Assembly: GCA_943331295.2 (NCBI GenBank)
Contig: CALQLA020000024.1
Coordinates: forward strand, 1-64,000
Direction of reading: 5' to 3'
DNA from: Bordetella parapertussis
Lineage (GTDB): Bacteria > Pseudomonadota > Gammaproteobacteria > Burkholderiales > Casimicrobiaceae
Length of the DNA: 64,000 bases
The notes beneath the pieces are model-generated. The model was not told where the DNA came from and ran no database searches. It saw only the letters and a list, made by a program, of their open reading frames with translations. The translations under genes were made by a program, and so were the position numbers. How positions within the stretch are numbered: the first letter of the stretch is position 1; each line of letters begins with the position of its first letter. Below are positions 27,982 through 36,987 of this stretch, in pieces.

Positions 27982-28033
27982 CCTGCGCTGACGACGGGAC
28001 GCGGCTTCCGCGCCCCGGTCGCATCGGAGCCGA

Positions 28034-28390
28034 TCAGCCGAGCGAGGCCTTGGCCTGCTCCGCGATCTTGCTGAACGCCGCCTTGTCGAACACGGCGAGA
28101 TCCGCGAGGACCTTGCGGTCGATCTCGATCTCGGCTTTCTTCAGGCCGTTCATGAACACGCTGTACGTCATGCCGAGCTCGCGCGCGGCGGCGTTGATCC
28201 GCGCGATCCACAGGGCGCGGAACACGCGCTTCTTGTTCCGGCGGTCGCGATAGGCGTACTGGCCGGCCTTCATCACCGCTTCCTTGGCGATCTTGAAGAC
28301 GGCGTTCCGGCGGCCGCGGTACCCCTTGGCCAGGTTCAGGACTTTCTTGTGCCGCGCGCGGGCGGTTACACCACGTTTTACTCGGGGCAT
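28034..28390 (-). CDS. rplT: 50S ribosomal protein L20
   Basis: 23S rRNA-binding assembly protein, 118 residues, standard length. It starts [20 protein letters not shown] and carries the conserved [13 protein letters not shown] and the globular C-terminal part [20 protein letters not shown]. It follows rpmI by 9 bases. In many bacteria L20 autoregulates this operon through its mRNA; I did not identify the site. Confidence 0.98.
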   Translation of the reverse strand: MPRVKRGVTARARHKKVLNLAKGYRGRRNAVFKIAKEAVMKAGQYAYRDRRNKKRVFRALWIARINAAARELGMTYSVFMNGLKKAEIEIDRKVLADLAVFDKAAFSKIAEQAKASLG

Positions 28391-28399
28391 GGTCGCTCC

Positions 28400-28597
28400 T
28401 TACGCGTAGGGCAGCATGGCTTTGACGGAATCCAGGTTGGTGCTGTGGATTGCCGCGGAACCACGCAACTGCCGCTTGTTCTTGGTGGTCTTCTTGGTGA
28501 GGATGTGGCGCTTGAACGCCTGCGAGCGCTTGATGCTCCCGCTTCCCCTGACGCGAAACCGCTTCTTCGCGCCGCTCTTCGTTTTCATCTTGGGCAT
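28400..28597 (-). CDS. rpmI: 50S ribosomal protein L35
   Basis: Small basic ribosomal protein, 65 residues, typical length. It begins [20 protein letters not shown] and ends with the conserved helix [11 protein letters not shown]. It lies 11 bases after infC and 9 before rplT, in the universal infC-rpmI-rplT order. Confidence 0.98.
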   Translation of the reverse strand: MPKMKTKSGAKKRFRVRGSGSIKRSQAFKRHILTKKTTKNKRQLRGSAAIHSTNLDSVKAMLPYA

Positions 28598-28608
28598 GAC
28601 TTCCTGCC

Positions 28609-29214
28609 TTATTGTTTGCTGCCCACGGCGGTGCTCTCCGAGGGAGAGTCTTTGTGACCGGCTTCGGGCTTCGTCGGGTGATGTACTGCTTTTGGTACTA
28701 CCTTCTTCGGGGCCAGCAACATCACCATCTGCCGTCCCTCGAGGCGCGGCCAGGACTCGACCACGCTATGCGGCTCCAGATCGTTCCGGATCCGTTCCAG
28801 CAGGCGTATCCCGAACTCCTGATGCGCCATTTCACGACCGCGGAAGCGAAGCGTGATCTTCGCCTTGTCGCCTTCACCCAGGAAGCGGATCAGGTTGCGC
28901 AGCTTGATCAGGTAGTCGCCTTCATCCGTCGAAGGCCGGAACTTCACTTCCTTGACCTGGATCTGCTTCAGCTTGAGCTTGGCCTCGTGCTGCTTCTTGG
29001 CCTCCCGGTACTTGAACTTGCCGTAATCCATGATCCGGCAAACCGGGGGCTTGGCCGTCGGCGCGATCTCGACCAAGTCGAGTTCAGCCGCTTCGGCCTT
29101 GGCCATGGCTTCCACCAGGGACACGATGCCGAGCTGCTCGCCTTCTTCGCCAACCAGGCGAATCTCCGGTGAATTGATCTCACTGTTGATCCGCGGTGCT
29201 TTGTCTTGGGCTAT
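28609..29214 (-). CDS. infC: Translation initiation factor IF-3, rare ATA start
   Basis: Binds the 30S subunit and checks initiator tRNA and start codons. I extend the gene to 29214, giving 201 residues: ATA GCC CAA GAC AAA, preceded by GGAG at 8 bases. The frame then reads [20 protein letters not shown], the expected IF-3 N-terminal domain. A GTG at 29124 would delete that region. Rare start codons in infC are a known autoregulatory device, because IF-3 discriminates against them. The C-terminal domain ([21 protein letters not shown]) is complete. Confidence 0.93.
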   Translation of the reverse strand: MAQDKAPRINSEINSPEIRLVGEEGEQLGIVSLVEAMAKAEAAELDLVEIAPTAKPPVCRIMDYGKFKYREAKKQHEAKLKLKQIQVKEVKFRPSTDEGDYLIKLRNLIRFLGEGDKAKITLRFRGREMAHQEFGIRLLERIRNDLEPHSVVESWPRLEGRQMVMLLAPKKVVPKAVHHPTKPEAGHKDSPSESTAVGSKQ

Positions 29215-29289
29215 CGCTGATTCTCCACGTAGAAAAAAATAAACCGTGCTGGCCGCAAACCGGCTCGACGCTTCGTCGAATGCGCGCTG

Positions 29290-31197
29290 TCAGCGTCGGG
29301 CCGCAACCTCGTCTTCGAGACGGGCAAGCAAGGACGCGAAGGGCATTGCCCCAAGATCCTCGCCGTTGCGGGTGCGCACGGCTACCTGTTCCGCCTGCAT
29401 TTCCTTGTCGCCGACGATGAGCTGGTACGGCAACTTTTGCAGGCTATGTTCCCGAATTTTATAGGTTATTTTCTCATTACGCAAATCCGGCACCACCCGG
29501 AGTCCGGCGGCCTTGAGGCGCTTCACGATATCCGTGGCGTACGCGGCCTGCCGATCGGTGATGTTGAGCACCACGGCCTGCACCGGCGCGAGCCACAAGG
29601 GCATGGCGCCGGCATGGTTTTCAATCAGGATTCCGATGAAGCGCTCCATCGAGCCGACGATTGCCCGGTGCAGCATCACCGGAATCCGGCGGGCGTTGTC
29701 CTCGGCCACGTATTCGGCGTTGAGGCGCTGCGGCATCGAGAAGTCGACCTGCATCGTTCCGCATTGCCACGAGCGGCCGATCGAGTCCTTCAGGTGGTAT
29801 TCGATCTTGGGGCCGTAGAACGCGCCTTCGCCGGGCAACTCGGTCCATTCGACGCCGCAGGCGCGCAAGGCGTCGCGCAGCGCGGTCTCGGCGCGGTCCC
29901 AGGTCTCGTCGGTGCCCAGGCGCTTGTCCGGCCGCAGCGCCAGCTTGATCGCCACCTCGGTGAAGCCGAAGTCCTTGTAGACGGCCAGCGCCAGTTCGTT
30001 GAACGCCTTGCACTCGGGCTGGATCTGGTCCTCGGTGCAGAAGATGTGGCCGTCGTCCTGCGTGAACGCCCGCACGCGCATGATCCCGTGCAGCGCGCCC
30101 GAGGGCTCGTTCCGGTGGCAGGCGCCGAACTCGCCGTAGCGCAGCGGCAGGTCGCGGTAGCTCCGCATGTCCGAGTTGAAAATCTGGACGTGGCCGGGAC
30201 AGTTCATCGGCTTGATCGCGAAGTCGCGCTTTTCCGACTCCGTGGTGAACATGTTCTCCTTGTAGTTCTCCCAGTGGCCGGACTTCTCCCACAGCGTGCG
30301 GTCGAGGATCTGCGGGCACTTGACCTCCTGGTACCCGTTGTCCCGGTAGACGGCGCGCATGTACTGCTCGACCTGCTGCCACACCGACCAGCCCTTGGGA
30401 TGCCAGAACACCATGCCCGGCGCCTCGTCCTGCAGGTGGAAGAGGTCGAGCGCGCGCCCGAGCTTGCGGTGGTCGCGCTTCTCGGCTTCCTCGATCCGGT
30501 GGAGGTAGGCTTCGAGATCTTCCTTCTTCGCCCACGCGGTGCCGTAGATCCGCTGCAGCATCTCGTTCTTCGAGTCGCCGCGCCAGTACGCGCCGGCGAG
30601 CTTGGTCAGCTTGAAGACCTTGAGCTTGCCGGTCGAAGGGACGTGCGGGCCCCGGCACAGGTCGGTGAAGGCGCCTTCGGCGTAGAGGGAGATGTCCTCG
30701 TTCGACGGGATCGACGCGATGATCTCGGCCTTGTAGTGCTCGCCCAGCCCCTTGAAGTAGGCGACCGCGTCGTCGCGCGGCATCGTCGACCGGGTGACGC
30801 GCTCGTCCTGCCGCGCGAGGGCGCTCATCTTCGCCTCGATGGCGGCGAGGTCCTCGGGCGTGAACGGGCGCTTGTACGAGAAGTCGTAGAAGAAGCCGTC
30901 CTCGATCACCGGGCCGATGGTGACCTGCGCGTCGGGGAAGAGCGTCTTGACGGCGTAGGCGAGCAGGTGCGCGGTCGAATGGCGCAGCACCTCGAGGCCT
31001 TCGGCATCGCGGTCGGTGATGATGGCGAGCGTGGCATCGCGATCGATGGCGAACGAGGTGTCGACGACCTTGCCGTCGACCTTGCCGGCCAGCGCGGCCT
31101 TGGCGAGGCCGGGGCCGATGGACGCGGCGACCTCGGCAACGGTGACCGGGGCGTCGAAGTGCTTGACCGTGCCGTCGGGCAATCGGATATCGGGCAT
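29290..31197 (-). CDS. thrS: Threonine-tRNA ligase
   Basis: Class II aminoacyl-tRNA synthetase, 635 residues. An N-terminal TGS domain covers ~1-62 ([20 protein letters not shown]). The editing domain has the [12 protein letters not shown] zinc-type motif, the catalytic core has KPMNCPGH, the [15 protein letters not shown] motif 2 and motif 3 near [13 protein letters not shown]. The anticodon-binding domain is C-terminal. The ATG at 31197 has GGAG upstream. It heads the infC-rpmI-rplT cluster and its leader contains a terminator-type hairpin. Confidence 0.98.
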   Translation of the reverse strand: MPDIRLPDGTVKHFDAPVTVAEVAASIGPGLAKAALAGKVDGKVVDTSFAIDRDATLAIITDRDAEGLEVLRHSTAHLLAYAVKTLFPDAQVTIGPVIEDGFFYDFSYKRPFTPEDLAAIEAKMSALARQDERVTRSTMPRDDAVAYFKGLGEHYKAEIIASIPSNEDISLYAEGAFTDLCRGPHVPSTGKLKVFKLTKLAGAYWRGDSKNEMLQRIYGTAWAKKEDLEAYLHRIEEAEKRDHRKLGRALDLFHLQDEAPGMVFWHPKGWSVWQQVEQYMRAVYRDNGYQEVKCPQILDRTLWEKSGHWENYKENMFTTESEKRDFAIKPMNCPGHVQIFNSDMRSYRDLPLRYGEFGACHRNEPSGALHGIMRVRAFTQDDGHIFCTEDQIQPECKAFNELALAVYKDFGFTEVAIKLALRPDKRLGTDETWDRAETALRDALRACGVEWTELPGEGAFYGPKIEYHLKDSIGRSWQCGTMQVDFSMPQRLNAEYVAEDNARRIPVMLHRAIVGSMERFIGILIENHAGAMPLWLAPVQAVVLNITDRQAAYATDIVKRLKAAGLRVVPDLRNEKITYKIREHSLQKLPYQLIVGDKEMQAEQVAVRTRNGEDLGAMPFASLLARLEDEVAARR

Positions 31198-31214
31198 TTG
31201 GGGCTCCAAAAACG

Positions 31215-31239
31215 AAAAAGTGCGGACGAGCCGCACTTT
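31215..31239 (-). terminator. Terminator/attenuator hairpin directly before thrS
   Basis: A perfect 9-bp stem AAAGTGCGG / CCGCACTTT with a 5-base loop is followed by T residues (31219-31215). It ends 17 bases before the thrS ATG, on the same strand. No minus-strand gene lies upstream, so it belongs to the thrS leader and probably controls readthrough into thrS. Confidence 0.8.
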
Positions 31240-31556
31240 CTTCGAAACAACGGAACAACTCCGGGCGGGCGCGCTCGCTACTCGATCAATCGGTCTCCGG
31301 GTGCGTTCGCGGTGTCATAACCAGGCCCTTCCGTCGGGCCCGCCGGCGGGCGGGCTGCGGGATCTGTGGGGTTCCGCCGTGCGGCTTCGGGTTCCGCCCC
31401 CCCGACAACATCGGGGTCCGGCTCCGTCAATTGCGCGTATTGTACCGAAGGGTTTCGCCAAAGCATAGGCGGGCACCGCGGTGCGCCGGAAGTCTCGTCG
31501 TGCTTGCCGTTCGCGCCAACTCGACCAGTTGGGTTTTCCCGTCAGCAGAAACCAAG
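31240..31556. other. Divergent intergenic region between thrS and the sulfatase
   Basis: About 317 bases with GC-rich inverted stretches. A minus-strand TACAAT (31444-31439) is the best -10 candidate for thrS, without a matching -35. I found no plus-strand promoter for the sulfatase and no tRNA. Confidence 0.4.
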
Positions 31557-33779
31557 ATGACTTCCCGACCCGCCTCCCGATTCGTTGCCCGGTTGCTCGC
31601 GGTGATGTCCATGCTGGTCGCGCTCGGCGCGACCGGCGCCACGTCCGCGCCCCCCGCGCCCGGCCACGCGCCCCTGCCGCCGAAGACGCCCAACATCCTG
31701 CTCATCATCCTGGACGACGTCGGCATCGACCAGATGCAGACGTTCGGCTACGGCGGCGCGACGCCGCCGCGCACGCCGAACATCGACACCATCGCGCAGG
31801 AAGGTCTCCGCTTCCGCAACGTCTGGTCGATGCCCGAGTGCTCGCCGTCGCGCGCCGCGCTGTTCGAGGGGCGCTATCCGCTGCGCACCAACGTGCTGGA
31901 TGCGATCCTCTCGGTCGACCTCGCCAATTCGCAGGTGTCGCCCTACGAGACCACCACGCCCAAGGTCCTGCGCCCGGCCGGCTACCAGAGCGGGCTGTTC
32001 GGCAAGTTCCACCTGACGGGCTCCGACCTCAACGAGGCGAACAATCCGCTCGGGTACACGGCGGTGCACCAGCTGGGCTGGGACTATTTCGCCGGCTGGC
32101 AGGACGGGGCGCCGTATGGCATCGACGCCACCGCCGGCGGCGTCGCGCCGGAAGGCGTGAGCTATGCGTGCGGCTACATCCCGAACACGTCCGACGACCC
32201 CGCCAACGGCGCCGATTCCGGCGCCTGCTATTTCGCGAACGGGTCGTGCAGCGACATCGCGGCCACCCCGGCGGCGCCGACGCCGGGCCGCACCTGCCTC
32301 GACCGCGGCGGCATCCTGAACCCCCGGGGAAGTTGCGCGTCGCCGCCGCCATCGACCGTCGACTTCACCCGGCAGAACGGCTACTACGCGGGCCAGCTCG
32401 TCATCAACCGGCCGGACGGCACCTACTCGGTGCTCGCGCCGCAGGATCCGTCGGGCGCGGGCCGCGGCTACCGGTCGATCATCGAGAGCGACCGCGCCAT
32501 CGAATGGATCAGGAGCCGTCCGGCGCAGACGCCCTGGATGGCGACCATCGCCTATTCGTCGGCGCACACGCCGTACCAGCAGCCGCCGACGTCGCTGCTG
32601 CCCCCGTTCTCCGAACCCACCGGCAAGTTCAACTGCCTGACGAGCGACAGCGACCAGCGCGTGCTGTCCAACCAGATGATCGAGTCGATGGACGCCGAGA
32701 TCGGCCGCGTGCTCGTCGCCAGCGGCGTGGCCAGGCGCAGCCGCGACGGCACGCTGATCTACGATCCCTCGCTGTCGAACACGATGATCGTGATCCTCGG
32801 CGACAACGGGACCTACGGCATCGGCGTGAAGGCGCCGTTCAATCCCGAGCGGGCGAAGGCGACCGTCTACCAGACGGGCACGTGGGTGCCGCTGATCGTC
32901 GCCGGGCCGCTGGTCGAGAAGCCGGGGCGGCAGGTAGGCGCGATGGTCAACGTCGTCGACGTCTTCCAGCTGTTCGGCGATTTCGCCGGGATCGACGTGC
33001 ACGCCGTGGTGCCGCCGTCGCGGCCGCTCGACTCGGTGGCGATGCTGCCGTATCTCCGGAACCCGGGGCAGCCGAGCCTGCGCACGACCAACTTCACGCA
33101 GCTCGCGGGCAACATCCAGCCCGTGGGCTACGTGGTGCCGCCGTGCGTGATTTCCTCGCTCAACACCTGCGTGCAGCTCTTTCCCACCGAGGCCATGTGC
33201 ACGTCGGAAGCGGGCGTCTGGTGGGGCAGCGGCGGCACGGTCGCGGGCGCGCCGCAGGCCGACTGCTGCAGCGTGAACCGATACCAGCTCGCGCAGGGAC
33301 AACCCGCCTACGCGGTGCTGCCGGACTGGCAGATGGCGATCCGCGACGACGGCTACAAGCTCGTCCGGTCGGCGACGTCCAACTGGGACGCGACCGCCGG
33401 CACCTGCACCACGCCGACGGTGACCGAGTTCTATGCGATCAACGACCACGTGCCGCCGAAGCTCGACAACGCGTCGAGCAACCTGCTGGCGTCGGGGACG
33501 ACGCTGACCCGCAGCCAGCGGCGGACGCTGGTCCGCCTCGACGCCGAGTTGAAGCGACTGCTGGCGTCGAACGTGCCGTGCACCGGCGACGGCAACCGGG
33601 ACGGCGTCGTCGACCTTGCCGACGTCGAGCAGTACAACTACTGGGCCAACGTCACCGGGCAGAAGTCGAGCTGGTACGACTTCAACATCGACGGCCTGAC
33701 CAACCAGTACGACCTGCCCCCGATCGTGTCCGGCACTTTCCCGCGCGCCTGCCCGAAGGCCCCGGGGACGGGGGGATAG
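31557..33779 (+). CDS. Exported sulfatase-family hydrolase with a dockerin-like C-terminus
   Basis: Type I sulfatase-like enzyme, 740 residues, hydrolysing sulfate or phosphate esters after export. Residues 1-30 are signal-like. Metal and substrate motifs include NILLIILDDVGIDQ, and the nucleophile motif CSPSR (about 94-98) fits a formylglycine Cys type sulfatase (CxPxR). MIVILGDNGTYG supplies a second metal site. Several Cys-rich inserts occur. The last ~70 residues read as a dockerin-type pair of calcium loops (GDGNRDGVVDLADVEQY and YDFNIDGLTNQYDL). No sulfatase-maturase gene is in the window. It is followed by rnd after 9 bases. Confidence 0.85.
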   Translation: MTSRPASRFVARLLAVMSMLVALGATGATSAPPAPGHAPLPPKTPNILLIILDDVGIDQMQTFGYGGATPPRTPNIDTIAQEGLRFRNVWSMPECSPSRAALFEGRYPLRTNVLDAILSVDLANSQVSPYETTTPKVLRPAGYQSGLFGKFHLTGSDLNEANNPLGYTAVHQLGWDYFAGWQDGAPYGIDATAGGVAPEGVSYACGYIPNTSDDPANGADSGACYFANGSCSDIAATPAAPTPGRTCLDRGGILNPRGSCASPPPSTVDFTRQNGYYAGQLVINRPDGTYSVLAPQDPSGAGRGYRSIIESDRAIEWIRSRPAQTPWMATIAYSSAHTPYQQPPTSLLPPFSEPTGKFNCLTSDSDQRVLSNQMIESMDAEIGRVLVASGVARRSRDGTLIYDPSLSNTMIVILGDNGTYGIGVKAPFNPERAKATVYQTGTWVPLIVAGPLVEKPGRQVGAMVNVVDVFQLFGDFAGIDVHAVVPPSRPLDSVAMLPYLRNPGQPSLRTTNFTQLAGNIQPVGYVVPPCVISSLNTCVQLFPTEAMCTSEAGVWWGSGGTVAGAPQADCCSVNRYQLAQGQPAYAVLPDWQMAIRDDGYKLVRSATSNWDATAGTCTTPTVTEFYAINDHVPPKLDNASSNLLASGTTLTRSQRRTLVRLDAELKRLLASNVPCTGDGNRDGVVDLADVEQYNYWANVTGQKSSWYDFNIDGLTNQYDLPPIVSGTFPRACPKAPGTGG

Positions 33780-33788
33780 GCGCGCGGC

Positions 33789-35021
33789 ATGAACATGCGC
33801 TCGCGCAGCCACCACGCCGCCCACGCCGGCGACGACCGGCCGGCCGAGGTGCCGGAGATGGAGCTCGTGCACCGCGGTTCGCCGGATCTCGTGACCACCG
33901 GCGATGCGCTCGCGCGGCTGCTCGCGACGCTGCGCGCCGACGGCGTGTTCGCGTACGACAGCGAGTTCATTTCCGAGCGGTCCTACCATCCGCAACTCTG
34001 CCTCGTGCAGGTCTCGTCGCGAAGCGCGCTGGCGCTGATCGACCCGCTCGCCGGGGTCGACATGCGGCCATTCTGGGAACTGCTGGCCGATCCGGCGGTG
34101 ACCAAGATCGTTCACTCGGGCGCGAGCGACATCGAGCCGGTGCTCCGCCATCTCGGGCGGCCGGCGGCCGGCGTGTTCGACACGCAGATCGCCGCCGGAT
34201 TCATCGGGCTGCCGTACCCGATGTCGCTGAAGAAGCTGGTGCTGGAGCTGACCGGCGCCAACCTCGGCAGCGACCTCGGCTTTTCCGACTGGCAAAAACG
34301 CCCGCTGTCGCCCGTCCAGGTCCGCTATGCGGCCGACGACGTGCGCTACCTGCCGGCCGCGCACCGGGAGCTCTGCGCGCGGCTCGCGGCGCTCGGCCAC
34401 GCGGAGTCCGCCGACGAGGAATGCGCGGCCACCTGCGAGGCCGGCCGCTTCGGCTTCAATCCGGAGACCCATTACCAGCGCGTGCGCGGCATCGGCGCGC
34501 TGTCGCTGCGCTCGATGGCGGTGCTGAAGGCGCTTGCGGCATGGCGCGACGCCGCCGCCCGGCGCGCGGACAAGCCGCCGCGCACGCTGCTGAAGGACGA
34601 GGTGCTGCTCGAGCTCGCGCGCGAGCGCCCGGTGTCGGTCGCCGCGCTGGGTGCCGTCCGCGGCCTGCCCAGGGCGGTGGCGGCCGGCTGCGGCACGGAC
34701 ATCATGGCCGCGGTCGGGGCGGCGTGTGCGCTGCCGGACAGCGACCTGCCGGCGCCCGAGCCCGCGATGGGGGCGGGAGACAAGGTCCGCGTCGATGCGC
34801 TGGCCGCCGAGCTTGCGCGCCTGTGCGCGGCGGCGTCGCTGGACCCGGGACTGGTGACGAGCCGCAAGGGGCTCGACCGGTTCTATCGGCACGTCGCCGC
34901 CGGCATCGGCGAGACGCCCGCGCTGCTGCAGGGCTGGCGCCGCGCCGCCGTCGGCGAACGCCTCCGCGTGTTCCTGCTCGATCCGCGCAGCCCGGCACAC
35001 CCGGCCGGAACGGGCGGGTAG
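33789..35021 (+). CDS. rnd: Ribonuclease D
   Basis: 3'-5' exoribonuclease for tRNA maturation, 410 residues. The DEDDy exonuclease motifs are present: YDSEF (Exo I), HSGASDIEPV (Exo II) and VRYAADDVRYL (Exo III, with the Tyr four residues before Asp). One or two HRDC-type helical domains follow (about 215-300 and 320-400). An alternative start is ATG 33795. It is 9 bases after the sulfatase stop on the same strand. Confidence 0.93.
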   Translation: MNMRSRSHHAAHAGDDRPAEVPEMELVHRGSPDLVTTGDALARLLATLRADGVFAYDSEFISERSYHPQLCLVQVSSRSALALIDPLAGVDMRPFWELLADPAVTKIVHSGASDIEPVLRHLGRPAAGVFDTQIAAGFIGLPYPMSLKKLVLELTGANLGSDLGFSDWQKRPLSPVQVRYAADDVRYLPAAHRELCARLAALGHAESADEECAATCEAGRFGFNPETHYQRVRGIGALSLRSMAVLKALAAWRDAAARRADKPPRTLLKDEVLLELARERPVSVAALGAVRGLPRAVAAGCGTDIMAAVGAACALPDSDLPAPEPAMGAGDKVRVDALAAELARLCAAASLDPGLVTSRKGLDRFYRHVAAGIGETPALLQGWRRAAVGERLRVFLLDPRSPAHPAGTGG

Positions 35022-35114
35022 GCGCCGGCGGCCCGCGGCCGCCCGCAGCAATCCGGGTCGTCCCGCGGCTGGCACCGCCCACCGCGGGCGGCGCCTGCGC
35101 CGCTTTGGGATGCG

Positions 35115-35138
35115 CTAACATATGAGCTGCATATCAAC
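35115..35138 (+). promoter_or_regulatory. AT-rich element upstream of the first PanB-like gene
   Basis: GCTAACATATG followed by GCATATCAAC gives two CATAT units (35119-35124 and 35130-35136) just before the ribosome-binding site. The 10-base string GCTAACATAT recurs exactly at 43294. TAACAT could act as a -10, and no -35 is visible, consistent with activator dependence. Candidate site for the island GntR regulators. Confidence 0.45.
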
Positions 35139-35151
35139 GGAGCAGGGGCCC

Positions 35152-36021
35152 ATGGCGCAACCCGAGTACAAGAAGCGCACGATCGGCGAGATTCGCGATT
35201 CGAAGCGGACGGGCGAGAAGATGGTCTACATGTCGGTGCCGGACTACACGTCCGCCAAGTGGGCCGAGATGGCCCACGTCGACGTCGCGGTGCTGGGCGA
35301 CAGCCTGGCAATGGTCGCGCACGGCCACCCGAGCACGATCCCGGCGACGATGGACATGATGGTGATGCACGCCCTCGCCGTGCGCCGGGGCGCGCCCAAC
35401 ACGTTCCTGCTGGGCTGCATGCCCTACCAGAGCTACAACACGATCGACCGCGCGCTGGTCAACGCCACCCGCTTCATGCAGGAGGCGCTGTGCGACGCCG
35501 TGAAGCCGCAGGGCGGAAAGTCGCAGGCGCACATCCTCAAGGCGCTGGTCGACGCCGGCATCCCGACGGCGTCGCACATCGGCCTCACGCCGCACACCAT
35601 AGCGATGTTCGGCGGGTTCCGGATCCAGGGCCGCACCGCCGACGCGGCGATGAAGATTCTCGAGGACGCCCTCGCGATCCAGGATGCCGGCTGCTTCATG
35701 CTCGAGTTCGAGGCGGTGCCGGCGAAGATCGCCCGGGTGATCAGCGAGCAGCTCGAGATTCCCACGATCGGCATCGGCGCCGGGGTGGGCACCGACGGGC
35801 AGATCCTGCTCTGCTACGACCTCCTCGGCGTGTTCACCGACTTCAAGCCCAAGTTCACCAAGCGCTACGCGAACCTGACGGAGGTCGCGGTGAAGGGCAT
35901 CGAGGCCTACGTCAAGGACGTCAAGGCCGGCACCTTTCCGGACGACGACCACAGCTACGGCGTGGACGACAAGGAGTACGAGCGATTCCTCGGCATGGTG
36001 CAGAAGAGACGGCAGCTGTAG
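35152..36021 (+). CDS. PanB-like (ketopantoate hydroxymethyltransferase family) enzyme, altered active site
   Basis: Member of the PEP-mutase/PanB TIM-barrel superfamily, 289 residues. PanB-like blocks are LGDSLAM (Asp50), GHPSTIP, VRRGAPNTFLL, HIGLTPHTIAMFGG and IGIGAGVGTDGQIL. Compared with E. coli PanB, the Asp45 position is kept, but the Asp84 equivalent is Cys89 and the Glu114 equivalent is Gln120; the Lys112 position is Lys118. Both lost residues bind Mg2+ in PanB, so it probably does not make ketopantoate. I chose ATG 35152 over 35122 on position. Its stop overlaps a GntR start, and a paralogue lies at 45059-45916. Confidence 0.82.
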   Translation: MAQPEYKKRTIGEIRDSKRTGEKMVYMSVPDYTSAKWAEMAHVDVAVLGDSLAMVAHGHPSTIPATMDMMVMHALAVRRGAPNTFLLGCMPYQSYNTIDRALVNATRFMQEALCDAVKPQGGKSQAHILKALVDAGIPTASHIGLTPHTIAMFGGFRIQGRTADAAMKILEDALAIQDAGCFMLEFEAVPAKIARVISEQLEIPTIGIGAGVGTDGQILLCYDLLGVFTDFKPKFTKRYANLTEVAVKGIEAYVKDVKAGTFPDDDHSYGVDDKEYERFLGMVQKRRQL

Positions 36022-36821
36022 TGACCTCGCGCCGTCGTGCCGGTGCCGGTCCCGTTCACCCGAAGGGCCGCCCCGAGGGCGAACACCGGAGTGCGAAGCA
36101 CGAAGGCAGTCCCGTTCACCCGAAGGGCCGCCCCGAGGGCGAACACCGGAGTGCGAAGCACGAAGGCAGCCTAGTAAGCTCGCCGTCGCTGACCGAGCGC
36201 GCCTACACCGACCTCGAGGAGCTGATCGTCACGCTGCAGCTGCCGCCCGGCTCGGCGGTCTCCGAAGGCGTGCTCTCGCAGCGCCTCGGCATCGGGCGCA
36301 CGCCCATCCGCGAGGCGTTGCAGCGGCTGGCGCGCGAGCGCCTCGTGCAGATCCTGCCGCGGCGGGGCGTGACCGTCTCCGACATCAACGTCAACAGCCA
36401 GTTGCGGGTGCTCGAACTGCGGCGGGAGGTGGAGCGGCTCCTTGCCCGCAGCGCGGCGCGACGCGCGACCCCGGAGCTGCGCGCGGAGTTCGCGGCGCTG
36501 GCGGCGCAATTCGTGCAGAGCGCCCGCGAGAACGACGACATCGCGTTCATGCGCGTCGACCGCGGCTTCAACGACCTGTGCCTTGCCGCGGCGCGCAACG
36601 AGTTCACGGTGAACGCGATGGCGCTCACCCAGTCGCTGTCGCGCCGTTTCTGGTACTACCACTACCAGCGGTCGCCGCAGCTGCCGGAGACCGCCCGGCT
36701 GCACGCCGACGTGGCGCGGGCCATCGCCGCCGGCGACGAGGCGGGGGCCGCCGCGGCCACCGATCGCCTGATCGACTGGATCGAGCAGTTCACCCGCGCG
36801 ACGATCAGCGCCCACGGCTGA
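36021..36821 (+). CDS. GntR family regulator (FCD) with a duplicated 20-residue N-terminal extension
   Basis: Transcription regulator, 266 residues. The only usable start is GTG 36021, sharing a base with the panB-like stop; no later ATG, GTG or TTG lies before the helix-turn-helix. Residues ~10-50 are therefore a tandem 20-residue repeat (PVHPKGRPEGEHRSAKHEGS twice), encoded by a perfect 60-bp duplication. Then come the winged helix (LTERAYTDLEELIVTLQLPP, GIGRTPIREALQRLARE) and the FCD ligand domain. It is a close paralogue of the regulator at 44336 and probably controls the island genes. Confidence 0.82.
   Translation: MTSRRRAGAGPVHPKGRPEGEHRSAKHEGSPVHPKGRPEGEHRSAKHEGSLVSSPSLTERAYTDLEELIVTLQLPPGSAVSEGVLSQRLGIGRTPIREALQRLARERLVQILPRRGVTVSDINVNSQLRVLELRREVERLLARSAARRATPELRAEFAALAAQFVQSARENDDIAFMRVDRGFNDLCLAAARNEFTVNAMALTQSLSRRFWYYHYQRSPQLPETARLHADVARAIAAGDEAGAAAATDRLIDWIEQFTRATISAHG
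36049..36168 (+). repeat. Perfect 60-bp tandem duplication
   Basis: Two identical adjacent 60-base units (36049-36108 and 36109-36168), each containing CCGAAGGGCCGCCCCGAGGG and CGGAGTGCGAAGCACGAAGG. The unit is in frame with the GntR gene and would encode 20 residues per copy. Identity is complete, so the duplication is recent. The unit resembles short palindromic intergenic repeats more than coding sequence. Confidence 0.95.
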
Positions 36822-36909
36822 CGCGCGCGGCGCCGGCTGCGCGCCGGAATCGGCGCGGAACCGCTTGTCACGCGATCGAAAACGATTCACAATCGCGCCG
36901 GCAATATAC

Positions 36910-36925
36910 GCCTGACATATCAGGC
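36910..36925. promoter_or_regulatory. Palindromic ATATCA element before the hydroxylase-ABC operon
   Basis: GCCTGA and TCAGGC form a perfect 6-bp dyad around CATA, containing CATATCA. It lies about 50-60 bases before the start of the membrane hydroxylase gene that heads the ABC operon. It shares the ATATCA core with elements at 35130, 43299 and 46799 and is a good candidate regulator site. Confidence 0.5.
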
Positions 36926-36987
36926 GCGGCGGCGGCGGGCGGGCCCCCCCCCCGCCATCTCGCATCGGACGAATGCCGGGAGCGGAC

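Noticed and set aside
31240-31480. A tRNA gene upstream of thrS
   Set aside because: The GC-rich inverted segments do not form a cloverleaf and no anticodon arm or T-loop could be found.
31481-35125. Open frames of over 1100 codons across the sulfatase and rnd on both strands
   Set aside because: Composition is low complexity (Arg, Ala, Gly) and no motif appears; the sulfatase and RNase D frames contain all family motifs.
35122-36021. A housekeeping panB gene for pantothenate synthesis
   Set aside because: Two metal-ligand positions are replaced, no panC is adjacent, and the gene is tied to a GntR regulator and PhyH genes.
36049-36168. A CRISPR array
   Set aside because: The two 60-base units are directly adjacent and identical with no spacers; they are a tandem duplication.
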